DNA from: Olivibacter sp036959255
GTDB taxonomy: Bacteria > Bacteroidota > Bacteroidia > Sphingobacteriales > Sphingobacteriaceae
DNA length: 64,000 bases
Direction: 5' to 3'
Assembly (NCBI RefSeq): GCF_036959255.1
Contig: NZ_JAWMTI010000001.1
Coordinates: 1,178,001-1,242,000, forward strand
Part shown: positions 31,425-40,961 of the stretch, in pieces
How positions within the stretch are numbered: the stretch's first letter is position 1
Layout of the letters: each line of letters begins with the position of its first letter
Translations under genes and position numbers: made by a program
Notes under the pieces: generated by a model
What the model was told of the DNA's origin: nothing
The model's database searches: none
The model's input: only the letters and a program-made list of their open reading frames with translations

Positions 31425-31475
31425 CAAAGGTAGGACTTCGTTATGAACATCTTACATCGAATTTTGCTATGTTTG
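31425..31475. promoter_or_regulatory. Back-to-back katA and oxyR promoters
   Basis: On the minus strand TACCTTTG (31432-31425) serves katA; on the plus strand TATGTTTG (31468-31475) serves oxyR. The 35 bp between them would hold the OxyR site. Neither has a clear -33 TTG, which fits activator-dependent promoters. Confidence 0.5.
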
Positions 31476-31494
31476 TATAATCAAAATTTATATC

Positions 31495-32433
31495 ATGACG
31501 CTGGTGCAATTAGAATATATTATAGCTGTAGACACGTATAGAAGTTTTGTGGCCGCTGCCGAAAAGTGTTTTGTAACACAGCCTACCTTAAGTATGCAGG
31601 TTCAAAAACTAGAAGAATCCTTGGGGGTTCGGATTTTTGATAGAACACGTCAGCCGATTGTGCCAACGGAGATTGGTGAGGAGATCATCCGTCAGGCGAG
31701 AGTAGCCGTTTTGGAAAGCCAGCAAATTAAAGAGATTGTCGCGTATAAAAAAGGCGAAGTAGAGGGGGAGTTAAAAATAGGTGTAATTCCTACAGTTGCC
31801 CCTTATTTGCTACCGAAGGTGCTGGGTAATTTCATGGAGAAATATCCAAAGTTACATTTACATGTATGGGAATATACCACAGAAAAAATAATCAGCGAGT
31901 TAAAAACCGGTGTATTGGATTGCGGTATTCTTTCAACACCGATTCATGAATCCGGTTTGCAAGAACATCCCCTGTTCTATGAAACCTTTGTGGCCTATAT
32001 ATCAAAAGAAAGCGGTCTGTCAAAGAAAAAGGCAGTGACGGCGGGGGATATACTAAATGAAAAGCTTTGGTTATTGAACGAGGGGCATTGCATGCGGAAT
32101 CAAGTATTGAATATCTGTAATCGGAGGAAAACGATGAACCCCGATGATGCGTTCGAGTACAACACAGGGAGCGTAGAAACGTTAAAGCGAATGGTGGATA
32201 CGAATGCCGGGGTAACCATTATGCCTGAATTGAGTATTGCCGAATTCTCGGTAAAGGAGCTGGATCAAGTACGTTATTTTAAATCGCCTGAACCGGTACG
32301 GGAAATCAGTTTGATCACCCAGCAAAATTACTTAAAGAAAAGGGCTATCGAGGCACTGAAAAATGAAATCATGCGGGTCTTACCCAAGCGATTTAGAAAT
32401 AAGAAGAAAAAAGAGGTGATGGAAATCAGTTAA
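31495..32433 (+). CDS. oxyR: OxyR, LysR-family peroxide sensor
   Basis: OxyR senses hydrogen peroxide through a disulfide and activates antioxidant genes. The 312-residue protein has a LysR-type winged helix at residues 1-60 (MTLVQLEYIIAVDTYRSFVAA, TQPTLSMQVQKLEESLGV) and a substrate-type regulatory domain. The redox pair is intact: LNEGHCMRNQVLNICNRRK has two Cys nine residues apart, as Cys199/Cys208 of E. coli OxyR. Divergence from katA supports the assignment. It ends 2 nt from the convergent yihY-type gene. Confidence 0.95.
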   Translation: MTLVQLEYIIAVDTYRSFVAAAEKCFVTQPTLSMQVQKLEESLGVRIFDRTRQPIVPTEIGEEIIRQARVAVLESQQIKEIVAYKKGEVEGELKIGVIPTVAPYLLPKVLGNFMEKYPKLHLHVWEYTTEKIISELKTGVLDCGILSTPIHESGLQEHPLFYETFVAYISKESGLSKKKAVTAGDILNEKLWLLNEGHCMRNQVLNICNRRKTMNPDDAFEYNTGSVETLKRMVDTNAGVTIMPELSIAEFSVKELDQVRYFKSPEPVREISLITQQNYLKKRAIEALKNEIMRVLPKRFRNKKKKEVMEIS

Positions 32434-32435
32434 AA

Positions 32436-33398
32436 TTAATTTTTGAAACTACTGTTCGCGATTTCCTGCTGATTGATACGGACCGCAATGGATGAAGGTT
32501 TAATACCATCCCCAAACATTTCCGCGTTCTTCTCCGTAAACTCGGCCCCGAAAAAAAGAATGGACGACGTATAGTTTATCCACAGGAGGATGATGACGAT
32601 CGAACCGGCTGCCCCATAACCCGAGGCGGGTGCAGCGTATTGCATATACAAGCCGATTGCCCATTTGCCGATCATAAATAAGATAGCGGTGAAGAATGCG
32701 CCCGATCGTACATCTTTCCACTTAATCTTGACGTCTGGAAGGAATTTAAATATGCAACCGAAAAGGATGGATAAAACGATGAAGGTAATCAGCGTATTGG
32801 TGAGGTACAACGCGATGTTGGTGGTTTCATCGAAAAGATTTAATCCAAAAATCTGAAGGTCGGGAAGATAGTTGATCAGTGTGGTGCTAATCACAGAGAT
32901 GACAACATTTAATAATAAGGAAACAACCAGCAAAAAGCCCAGAATCAGCACAATGGAAAAAGATAATGCACGATCGATTAATAGCTTCACCCACCCCCTT
33001 TTTGGTTTGGGTTTCACGTTAAAGATCATGTTGAGCGAATCCTGCATTTCTACAAAAACTTTTGTTGAAGCAAAAATAAGTGTACCCACCCCGATGATGG
33101 TGGCAATAATGGACCCTTTTCCAACAGATAGACCTTGAATAAGTGATTGTATGAAGGCGGCGGCATCGGCTCCAACATATTCATTTATTTGTTGAAAGAC
33201 CTTTCCCTGTTGTGCGTCATCACCTAGAACGAAACTGACAACAGCCAATATAATGATAAGAAGAGGTGCAAGTGCAAATATGGTGTAGTAAGATAGTGCT
33301 GCACTCATTTTCGATACTTTGTCATCGCCGAAACCGATAGCGGTTGCTTTAAGTAACGTGAAAGCGTCCTTATAAAATTGTTTTTTTAAAACCTTCAT
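32436..33398 (-). CDS. YihY/BrkB family membrane protein
   Basis: A 320-residue inner-membrane protein with six predicted hydrophobic segments. The N-terminal part carries the family pattern DDKVSKMSAALSYYTIFALAPLLIIILAVV, and later segments include GAFFTAILFMIGKWAIGLYMQ and GAAGSIVIILLWINYTSSILFFGAEFT, a conserved block near the C-terminus. The family was once called ribonuclease BN, which is incorrect; a transport or envelope role is inferred. The C-terminal tail is cytoplasmic and polar. Confidence 0.93.
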   Translation of the reverse strand: MKVLKKQFYKDAFTLLKATAIGFGDDKVSKMSAALSYYTIFALAPLLIIILAVVSFVLGDDAQQGKVFQQINEYVGADAAAFIQSLIQGLSVGKGSIIATIIGVGTLIFASTKVFVEMQDSLNMIFNVKPKPKRGWVKLLIDRALSFSIVLILGFLLVVSLLLNVVISVISTTLINYLPDLQIFGLNLFDETTNIALYLTNTLITFIVLSILFGCIFKFLPDVKIKWKDVRSGAFFTAILFMIGKWAIGLYMQYAAPASGYGAAGSIVIILLWINYTSSILFFGAEFTEKNAEMFGDGIKPSSIAVRINQQEIANSSFKN

Positions 33399-33426
33399 AT
33401 ATGCCCTGATTTAACGCCTATGCTGA

Positions 33427-34638
33427 TCATCGATGGGAAACGATCAGTAATTCGAGATCTTTAGGAGTTAAATTAAATTTATTGGCTATATCTTTATTCG
33501 TTAACTGTCCTTGATAAAGATAAATGGCATTTCTGATACCTGTTTTGTTCCAAATAACTTTCAGTAGCCCGCCTTGTTCCCCAATATCCAACAAAATCGG
33601 GGCAAAAATGTTTGTTAGCGCATAAGTGGCCGTTCTGGCGACCCGAGAGGCAATATTAGGAACACAGTAGTGAATCACATCATACTTCCTGAAAACCGGA
33701 GAGTCGTGATTGGTGATACGTGAAGTTTCGAAACAACCACCTTGATCGATACTGACATCAATCAATACGGAATTGGGTTTCATTTTGGAAACCGTCTCTT
33801 CGGTGATGATACAGGGGCTTCTGCCATTTGTGGCACGCATGGCACCTATAACAACATCACAGGAGAGCACTGCTTTTTGGAGTACAATAGGTTGGATAAC
33901 GGAGGTAAAGACCTTATTTCCTAAATTGTTTTGTAGGCGGCGTAGACGATATAATGAACTATCGAAAACCTTTACTTGGGCCCCGAGGGCAAGTGCGGCT
34001 CGGGTGGCATACTCGCCTACCGTCCCTGCACCGATTATGACAATTTCGGTAGGTGGAACACCTGTAATTCCACCCAGCATCAATCCTTTACCCTGAAATA
34101 CATTGCTCAGGTATTCGCCCGCGATTAAAATGGACGTGGCGCCCACGATTTCGCTCATGGCCCGTACAACGGTCAGTCGATTGTCCTCATCGCGTAAGTA
34201 CTCGTAAGATAGGGCGGTTATTTTTTTCTTCATCATAGCTTTTAAATGCTCGAAGCCTAATAATGAAGGTTGTTGACTGGAAAATAAAACCTGTCCGGTT
34301 TTCATTAAATCGATTTCTTCCAAGGTTGGGGCACCTATTTTCACGATAATATCACAGGTGTAAATGCGCTCTCTTTCATGGACAATAATGGCCCCCTGCT
34401 CACTGTAGTGGTGATCCAGAAAATTGGCGCCGTTTCCGGCACCTGATTCTAACATGATTTGATGGCCATTCTCTACAAGTAAAGCAACAGACAAAGGGGT
34501 GAGTGCGATGCGGTTCTCCTGAAAGCTTACTTCTTTAGGGATTCCAATTAATAAACTATTCTTCTTCTTGCCGGTTTCTAGCATGGCCTCCTGTGGCTGC
34601 ATCATCGCTTGACGCGCCAAGTTAGATAATTCTGTCAT
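33427..34638 (-). CDS. ald: Alanine dehydrogenase
   Basis: Ald reversibly deaminates L-alanine to pyruvate with NAD. The 403-residue protein has the N-terminal substrate domain GIPKEVSFQENRIALTPLSVALLVENGH at about 30-60 and the Rossmann motif VIIGAGTVGEYATRAALALGAQVKVFD near 200. Family blocks SYEYLRDEDNRLTVVRAMSEI and DVSIDQGGCFETSR are present. It has about 25 extra N-terminal residues compared with Bacillus Ald, as in other Bacteroidetes. A related family (NAD(P) transhydrogenase alpha) is excluded by length and the AlaDH-specific DQGG block. Confidence 0.92.
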   Translation of the reverse strand: MTELSNLARQAMMQPQEAMLETGKKKNSLLIGIPKEVSFQENRIALTPLSVALLVENGHQIMLESGAGNGANFLDHHYSEQGAIIVHERERIYTCDIIVKIGAPTLEEIDLMKTGQVLFSSQQPSLLGFEHLKAMMKKKITALSYEYLRDEDNRLTVVRAMSEIVGATSILIAGEYLSNVFQGKGLMLGGITGVPPTEIVIIGAGTVGEYATRAALALGAQVKVFDSSLYRLRRLQNNLGNKVFTSVIQPIVLQKAVLSCDVVIGAMRATNGRSPCIITEETVSKMKPNSVLIDVSIDQGGCFETSRITNHDSPVFRKYDVIHYCVPNIASRVARTATYALTNIFAPILLDIGEQGGLLKVIWNKTGIRNAIYLYQGQLTNKDIANKFNLTPKDLELLIVSHR

Positions 34639-34807
34639 ACAGAGCTCAATTACACAAAAAATCGGGTTAATTTACAAAAAAGTATCTACAGTTCGTCTAA
34701 GTTTTACAATTGTACCTGGTAACATGGATCTAAATGGATTCAATGCTGATCGGAAATACTTTGATGAATCGGTGAAAAAATAGAGTCCCGGCGGCCAAAA
34801 GAGGAAC

Positions 34808-35254
34808 TTAATAAAGTGCGGTTAAATAGGAAGAAGGAATTCCTTTTTGTACGCTTATTTTACGTGCATTGATTTCACTAAGTTCAATTGTAACACTGAT
34901 GACCTCTTCCGGTAATAAGTTGGGGATCTTTTCGGGCCACTCAATAAAGCAGTAATTTCCAGAGAAAAAGTATTCTTCATAACCGAGATCCAAAGCTTCC
35001 TGCTCTTCTTTCAAACGATAAAAATCGAAGTGATATACGTTCCCTTTTGGGCTATGGTATTCATTGACGATAGAAAAGGTTGGACTGGCAGCGGTGTCCG
35101 TAATTTGCAGCAGTCGACAAAGTTCTTTAATGAGGGTCGTTTTACCTGCACCCATGGGTGCAAAAAACAAAACTACCCGATAATCAGCGATAAAATGTAG
35201 TATTTCCTTTGCTGCATCGGGTAGCTCGCTTATATTGTTAACCGTAAGTATCAT
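34808..35254 (-). CDS. tsaE: TsaE, tRNA threonylcarbamoyladenosine ATPase
   Basis: TsaE is the P-loop ATPase that, with TsaB, TsaC and TsaD, makes t6A37 on ANN-decoding tRNAs. The 148-residue protein has the Walker A motif FFAPMGAGKTTLIKEL and the conserved TAASPTFSIVNEYHS and VYHFDFYRL blocks, ending with the FIEWPEKIPNLLPEEV segment. Length is typical. It lies 90 nt downstream of porX on the same strand, an arrangement seen in Bacteroidetes, and may be co-transcribed. Confidence 0.96.
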   Translation of the reverse strand: MILTVNNISELPDAAKEILHFIADYRVVLFFAPMGAGKTTLIKELCRLLQITDTAASPTFSIVNEYHSPKGNVYHFDFYRLKEEQEALDLGYEEYFFSGNYCFIEWPEKIPNLLPEEVISVTIELSEINARKISVQKGIPSSYLTALY

Positions 35255-35343
35255 GAAGCAAACTTAGGGAAAGTGGCATGGATATGCAACGCGCTTTGTT
35301 AAGTTCGTTCCTGTATGGTTGAGGACTCCCTACGATGTTGTGA

Positions 35344-36894
35344 TCATTTGGGACTGTAAGTAATATAGGGAATAATCATTTCTTCAAGAGAAATGCCGCC
35401 ATGCTGAAACGTTTCATTAAAGTAATTAACAAACTGGTTATAGTTGTTGGGGTAAACAAAATAAGTGTCTTCCTTGGCAAATATAAAGCTGGAGCTTACA
35501 TGAAGCTTCGGTAGTTTGGCTTCATGTGGATTTTTAATATGTAGGACATCTTTATCTATAAAGTTTAGATTTTTACCTTGTTTATAGCGAAGATTGCTAT
35601 TGGTGTTCCGATCACCAATTACCTTACTCGCATGTTTTACGCGGATCGTCCCATGATCTGTTGTAAGAATGATACGCACATTTTTTTGAGCGAGCCATTT
35701 CAGGGTGTCCAATAACGGCGAATGCTTGAACCATGAAAGTGTAAGTGAGCGATAGGCCGCTTCATCGCTGGCAAGCTCACGGATCATGGCCATATCCGTT
35801 CGTGCATGAGAAAGCATATCAACGAAATTATAGACCAACACGTTGAGATCATTGCTCATTAAATTGGGTAAATTGTCCGTAATGTCTCTTCCCTGTTCTA
35901 GGGTAAGGATCTTATGATAGCTAAATTTGCATTCTTTACGGAACGTGTTTTTTATCTGGGCGGCCAGGAACTCTTCTTCATGCAAATTTTTTCCGCCCTC
36001 ATCTTCATCGTTTTGCCAAATATGGGGGAAGTTCTTTTCCATCTCTAGTGGCATCATGCCGCTGAAAATAGCGTTTCGAGCATATTGGGTTGCGGTAGGT
36101 AAAATACTATAATAGGTCTCCTCCGTATCCATACGGTAATAATTTCCAATGATGTCATGTATTACCTTCCATTGATCGTATCGCAAATTATCGACCAAGA
36201 AGAAAAAGGTAGGCTTGTTATCCAATACCGGAAAGACTTTTTTCTTAAATAGCTGAGGTGAAGAAACAGGGCCGCTCTCGGGATTTTTGACCCAATTCAG
36301 GTAGTTCTTTTCGACAAATTTAGAAAATTGCGCATTGGCCTCTGCTTTTTGCATGGTCAATATTTCATGCATCCCCTCATCTTCCAATTTTTCAAGCGAC
36401 AGCTCCCAATAAACTAATTTCTTGTAAACATCAACCCATTCATTAAAATCCAAATTGTCATTCAAGGTCATTCCGAGTGTCCTAAATTCCTGCTGATAGG
36501 CCATCGATGTTTTTTCGCTTACTAAGCGCTTATTTTCAGTGAATTTTTTGATGGTTAACAGAACCTGCTTCGGATTTACAGGTTTGATTAAGTAATCATC
36601 AATCTGCGAACCAATGGCATCCTCCATCAAAAATTCTTCTTCATTCTTCGTGATCATCACCATGGGGACAGTGGGATTGATGCCTTTTAAAATACCCAAG
36701 GTTTCCAAGCCGGTAAGTCCGGGCATATTTTCATCCAAGAATACTAAATCATAAAAAGAGTTTTTAAAAGCTTCAACGGCATCATGGCCATTGGTAACCG
36801 TTTTGACACCATACCCCTTTTCATTGAGGAGCATAATATGAGGCTTTAATAAATCGATTTCATCATCTGCCCATAATATATTTGTTTCTTGCAT
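35344..36894 (-). CDS. porX: PorX-type response regulator with PglZ (alkaline phosphatase fold) domain
   Basis: PorX is the response regulator that in Porphyromonas controls type IX secretion together with PorY and the sigma factor SigP. The 516-residue chain has a receiver domain at 1-120 (ILWADDEIDLLKPHI, LVFLDENMPGLTGLE, with the phosphoacceptor Asp in LDEN) and a PglZ domain from about 200 (FFFLVDNLRYDQWKVIHDI, ILTTDHGTIRVKHA) whose metal ligands are intact. The PglZ domain is reported to have zinc-dependent phosphodiesterase activity. A regulatory role in envelope or secretion is expected. Confidence 0.93.
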   Translation of the reverse strand: MQETNILWADDEIDLLKPHIMLLNEKGYGVKTVTNGHDAVEAFKNSFYDLVFLDENMPGLTGLETLGILKGINPTVPMVMITKNEEEFLMEDAIGSQIDDYLIKPVNPKQVLLTIKKFTENKRLVSEKTSMAYQQEFRTLGMTLNDNLDFNEWVDVYKKLVYWELSLEKLEDEGMHEILTMQKAEANAQFSKFVEKNYLNWVKNPESGPVSSPQLFKKKVFPVLDNKPTFFFLVDNLRYDQWKVIHDIIGNYYRMDTEETYYSILPTATQYARNAIFSGMMPLEMEKNFPHIWQNDEDEGGKNLHEEEFLAAQIKNTFRKECKFSYHKILTLEQGRDITDNLPNLMSNDLNVLVYNFVDMLSHARTDMAMIRELASDEAAYRSLTLSWFKHSPLLDTLKWLAQKNVRIILTTDHGTIRVKHASKVIGDRNTNSNLRYKQGKNLNFIDKDVLHIKNPHEAKLPKLHVSSSFIFAKEDTYFVYPNNYNQFVNYFNETFQHGGISLEEMIIPYITYSPK

Positions 36895-37157
36895 CGTCTT
36901 GTTTTATTTTTTGGATCACCTTACCGGCTGTCAATGTACCTTAGAACATCTACTTCCACTCCGTCCTATATCTTAATACCTTATACCATAATAGAATTAC
37001 GAACTTACGTAATTGTTTGGAGCCTTCTTGCTTTTTTAACAAAAATTAACAGCGATGTAAATAAATTCAATTTAGATTTGATTTCGATGTAGAAAGAGAA
37101 GCTGCATCATGGACATTTCATTAAAAAATAGCACCTTTGTGCTTAAATTTTTGACTT

Positions 37158-38384
37158 TTGAATAAGAAAAAAATTATTAATGATCCTGTTTATGGTTTTG
37201 TTTCCATACCGTCAGATTTGATATTTGATCTGATACAGCATCCTTATTTTCAACGCCTTCGGTATATAAAACAGGTGAGTTTGACACACCTGGTGTATCC
37301 TGGAGCTCTGCATACACGTTTTCAACATGCGCTGGGTGCGATGCACTTGATGGGGCTTGCCTTGGAGACGCTAAAGGGTAAAGACATTGATATAACAGCA
37401 GAAGAGGAAGAGGCTGCCGTCATCGCTATCTTACTTCATGATATCGGTCATGGTCCCTTTTCACATTCGTTAGAACATACCTTGGTGCAAGGCGTATCCC
37501 ATGAACACATTTCATCGTTAATAATGAATGAAATGAACCGAAAGTTCAACGGTAGCTTGTCTATGGCAATCGATATCTTTAAAGGCAACTATCCAAAGCG
37601 ATTTTTACATCAATTGGTATCAAGTCAGCTCGATACCGATCGAATGGATTATCTTAATAGAGACAGTTTTTTTACTGGCGTTTCGGAGGGTGTAATCAGT
37701 TTTGACCGAATTATTAAAATGTTGAATGTTGCAGAGAATGGCCTGGTGATTGAACAAAAGGGAATTTATTCGGTGGAAAAGTTTCTGATCGCACGCAGAC
37801 TAATGTATTGGCAAGTCTATCTGCACAAGACAGTTTTGAGCGCTGAACAGATGCTGATTAAAATCTTGCAGCGTGCGAAAGAACTTACAGATAAGGGTGA
37901 TATGGTATTTGCTACGGAAGCCCTGAAACATTTTATTAATAACAACGTCACAAAGGAAGATTTTTTACAGGATAAAACACATCTTGACTTTTTTACCATG
38001 CTAGATGATACAGATGTTTTAGCGACTGTTAAAATGGGGGTAAAACATGCGGATACTGTCTTATCTAAGTTATGCGAACAATTTATGACGCGAAGACTCT
38101 ATCATGTCGAATTAAGCAATTACATGCCTACGAAGGAAAGAATAGAGGCGCTTCGCTATGCAGCAATGAATCTATTTAACGTTCGGGAGGATGAAGTCCA
38201 TTATTTTGTCTTTACACAGTCAGTCGAAAACAGTGCTTATGACCCAGAGGAGGGAACTATTAACATTTTGATGAAGGATGGCACCATTCAAGATATTACC
38301 ACGGCTTCTGATTTATCAAATTTGGAGGTGCTCGCTAAAAAAGTCAAAAAATTTATGATTGCCTACCCGAAAGAATTACGTTAA
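37158..38384 (+). CDS. HD-domain phosphohydrolase
   Basis: A 408-residue cytoplasmic protein. The most plausible start is the TTG at 37158 (MNKKKIINDPVYGFVSI), because residues immediately after it match the family N-terminus. The HD signature is spread as HTRFQHALGAMHLM (His), AILLHDIGHGPFSHSLEH (HD) and SSQLDTDRMDYLNRDSFFTG (Asp), the pattern of dNTPase/SAMHD1-like phosphohydrolases. Nucleotide substrate not known. It is separated from lpxD by 79 nt and is transcribed in the same direction. Confidence 0.9.
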   Translation: MNKKKIINDPVYGFVSIPSDLIFDLIQHPYFQRLRYIKQVSLTHLVYPGALHTRFQHALGAMHLMGLALETLKGKDIDITAEEEEAAVIAILLHDIGHGPFSHSLEHTLVQGVSHEHISSLIMNEMNRKFNGSLSMAIDIFKGNYPKRFLHQLVSSQLDTDRMDYLNRDSFFTGVSEGVISFDRIIKMLNVAENGLVIEQKGIYSVEKFLIARRLMYWQVYLHKTVLSAEQMLIKILQRAKELTDKGDMVFATEALKHFINNNVTKEDFLQDKTHLDFFTMLDDTDVLATVKMGVKHADTVLSKLCEQFMTRRLYHVELSNYMPTKERIEALRYAAMNLFNVREDEVHYFVFTQSVENSAYDPEEGTINILMKDGTIQDITTASDLSNLEVLAKKVKKFMIAYPKELR

Positions 38385-38429
38385 TTATAAAAATTTCGCA
38401 AGGTATTGATACCCAAAGGAATTTAAAAT

Positions 38430-38459
38430 TTGTTCATAAAAATTTAACATATAAATTTG
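38430..38459 (+). promoter_or_regulatory. Promoter of the lpxD-lpxC/fabZ-lpxA operon
   Basis: TTG (38430-38432), 19-nt spacer, TAAATTTG (38452-38459): an excellent match to the Bacteroidetes consensus. Transcription should start near 38465, essentially at the lpxD ATG (38464), so the message may be leaderless or use a later start. Confidence 0.65.
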
Positions 38460-38463
38460 CGCG

Positions 38464-39501
38464 ATGCAATTTACTGCCAAACAAATTAGCGAAATCGTTG
38501 ATGGTTCTATAGTGGGAAACGAAGACGTTGTGGTATCGAGGGTTGAAAAAATTGAAGAAGCAAGCCAGGGGGGACTTACTTTTTTAGCGAACCCTAAGTA
38601 TGAAAACTACCTTTACACGACCGAAGCATCTGTTGTCATTGTCAATAATGACCTAACGATTGAGGCACCGATAAGTGCTACACTTATCCGCGTAAGGAAT
38701 GCCTACACGGCTATTACCTTATTATTGGAGCAATATAATAAGTTCCGTTTTCATAAAACAGGAATCGAAACACCTTCTTATATTCATCCCTCGGCAAAAC
38801 TGGGAGAGGATGTCTACGTGGGAGCCTTTTCTTATATAGGGGATAACGTTGTGCTGGGAGACAATGTGAGTATTTATCCACAGGTCTATATTGGTGATAA
38901 TGTCAAAATAGGCGCTGGAAGTATTCTATTTCCCGGTGTGAAGGTTTATCATGATTGTGTTTTAGGACAGAATGTAATGGTACATTCGGGCACCGTGATA
39001 GGTAGTGACGGCTTTGGCTTTGCTCCTCAGGAGGACGGTACCTACCGTAAAATAAGTCAAATAGGGAACGTTGTTATAGAAGATGACGTCGAAATCGGAT
39101 CGAATTCAACGATCGATCGTGCAACGATGGGACATACAACGATTCGTAAAGGGGTGAAGTTGGATAATTTAATTCAATTGGCACATAATGTTGAAGTGGG
39201 GGAAAACTCTGTGATTGCCGCACAAACAGGTATTTCGGGAAGCACGAAAATCGGCAAGAATGTGGTTTTAGGTGGGCAGGTAGGGGCTGTTGGCCATATT
39301 ACCATCGCGGATGGCACGCAGGTGCAGGCGCAGTCGGGTATTAACCGCTCGATAGATACTCCCGGGTTAAAATGGGCAGGAACACCGGCGAGTCAGTTTC
39401 AGAACCAGATGCGTGCGCAGGTAGTATTGCAGCGTTTGCCTGATCTGGAAAGACGCTTAGACCAGATTGAAAAACTAATTAAAAAACTTGAAGAAGAATA
39501 A
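38464..39501 (+). CDS. lpxD: UDP-3-O-acylglucosamine N-acyltransferase
   Basis: LpxD adds the second hydroxyacyl chain in lipid A biosynthesis. The 345-residue protein has the N-terminal uridine-binding domain (AKQISEIVDGSIVGNEDVVV) and a left-handed beta-helix of hexapeptide repeats (IHPSAKLGEDVYVGAFSYIG onward). The catalytic His is in LIQLAHNVEVGENSVIA near residue 240. It begins the lipid A operon lpxD, lpxC-fabZ, lpxA. Confidence 0.97.
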   Translation: MQFTAKQISEIVDGSIVGNEDVVVSRVEKIEEASQGGLTFLANPKYENYLYTTEASVVIVNNDLTIEAPISATLIRVRNAYTAITLLLEQYNKFRFHKTGIETPSYIHPSAKLGEDVYVGAFSYIGDNVVLGDNVSIYPQVYIGDNVKIGAGSILFPGVKVYHDCVLGQNVMVHSGTVIGSDGFGFAPQEDGTYRKISQIGNVVIEDDVEIGSNSTIDRATMGHTTIRKGVKLDNLIQLAHNVEVGENSVIAAQTGISGSTKIGKNVVLGGQVGAVGHITIADGTQVQAQSGINRSIDTPGLKWAGTPASQFQNQMRAQVVLQRLPDLERRLDQIEKLIKKLEEE

Positions 39502-39547
39502 AAGCTGGCAGCAAGGGAAAATGCTAGCCATAAATTATTAGGAAGAG

Positions 39548-40960
39548 ATGAACGTTAAACAAAGGACACTTAATTCAGAAATCACCATTTCGGGAGTTGG
39601 ACTTCACACAGGTAAGCACGCTACATTAGTTTTTAAACCGGCACCTGTAAATCATGGATATAAATTTAAACGAATAGATTTAGCGGGTCAGCCCACCATC
39701 GATGCTGATGTAGATAACGTTTCAGATACTTCAAGAGGAACAACTATTACGCAAAACGGGGCCAGTGTAAGTACCGTGGAACACTTGTTGGCGTCTTTGG
39801 TAGGGATGGAGATCGATAATGTGTTGATAGAAATTGACGGGCCGGAAGTGCCCATTATGGATGGCAGCGCACTCATCTATGTAGAGGCCATTGAAAACGC
39901 AGGATATAAAGATCAGGAAGCCGATAGAGAATATTACGAAATACCGCATAATATACATTATACAGAAGCGGACAGAAAAGTAGAAATGGTAGCAATGCCC
40001 TTGGATGGATACCGCTTTACGTGTATGATTGATTATAATTCCCCGGTATTGGGAAGCCAACATTCTGCGATTACAAGCATTAGTGAATTTAAAAAGGAAA
40101 TTGCCTCGTCCAGAACTTTTTGTTTCTTGCATGAATTGGAAATGCTGCTTGAACATAATTTGATTAAAGGAGGTGATTTAAACAATGCAATTGTTGTTGT
40201 AGATAAAGACGTTAGTAAAGATGAGCTGAAACATTTGGCAAAACTTTTTAACAGAGAGGATATTGATGTAGCGAGAGAGGGTATCTTGAATAATATTAAG
40301 TTACGTCATCAGAACGAACCCGCACGTCATAAATTGTTGGATATGATCGGCGATTTAGCTTTAGTTGGCCGGCCATTGAAAGGGCATATTATGGCAGCAA
40401 GACCTGGGCATGCTGCCAATGTCGCTTTTGCGAAAAAAATCAAGGCACAGATTAATCGGGAGAAAAATAAAAAGTATGTTAGGATTTATGATCCAAATAT
40501 GACGCCCGTTTATGATACAGCGCAGATTATGAAGATTTTACCACATCGGCAGCCGATGCTGATGGTGGATAAGATTCTGGAACTGACAAAAACACACGTA
40601 GTGGGTTTGAAGAATGTAACGATGAATGAAGATATCTTCATGGGACATTTTCCGAATGAACCCTTATTTCCCGGTGTCCTTCAAATTGAAGCAATGGCCC
40701 AAACTGGCGGTATACTTGTACTGAATACAGTGCCCGATCCCGAAAACTATATAACCTTGTTTTTGAAAATTGAGAATGCGCGGTTTAAAGCACAAGTGAA
40801 ACCAGGAGATACGATTATTTTTCATTGTAGTTTATTGCAACCGATCAGAAGAGGAATCGCTCAAATGAAAGGTGTTGGCATGGTTGGCGAGAAAATTGTG
40901 GTAGAAGCAGAATTGATGGCACAAATAGTTAAGATAAAAGAAGAAATTAAAGAGCAATAA
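39548..40960 (+). CDS. lpxC-fabZ: Bifunctional LpxC deacetylase / FabZ dehydratase
   Basis: A 470-residue fusion characteristic of Bacteroidetes. Residues 1-310 are LpxC, the zinc deacetylase that commits to lipid A: TLNSEITISGVGLHTGKHA, STVEHLLASLVG (first zinc His) and the second zinc block LLDMIGDLALVGRPLKGHIMA. Residues 325-470 are FabZ, the 3-hydroxyacyl-ACP dehydratase: ILPHRQPMLMVDKILEL (catalytic His) and GHFPNEPLFPGVLQIEAMAQ (catalytic Glu). Fusing the two may balance lipid A and phospholipid synthesis at the shared hydroxyacyl-ACP pool. Confidence 0.98.
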   Translation: MNVKQRTLNSEITISGVGLHTGKHATLVFKPAPVNHGYKFKRIDLAGQPTIDADVDNVSDTSRGTTITQNGASVSTVEHLLASLVGMEIDNVLIEIDGPEVPIMDGSALIYVEAIENAGYKDQEADREYYEIPHNIHYTEADRKVEMVAMPLDGYRFTCMIDYNSPVLGSQHSAITSISEFKKEIASSRTFCFLHELEMLLEHNLIKGGDLNNAIVVVDKDVSKDELKHLAKLFNREDIDVAREGILNNIKLRHQNEPARHKLLDMIGDLALVGRPLKGHIMAARPGHAANVAFAKKIKAQINREKNKKYVRIYDPNMTPVYDTAQIMKILPHRQPMLMVDKILELTKTHVVGLKNVTMNEDIFMGHFPNEPLFPGVLQIEAMAQTGGILVLNTVPDPENYITLFLKIENARFKAQVKPGDTIIFHCSLLQPIRRGIAQMKGVGMVGEKIVVEAELMAQIVKIKEEIKEQ

Positions 40961-40961
40961 G

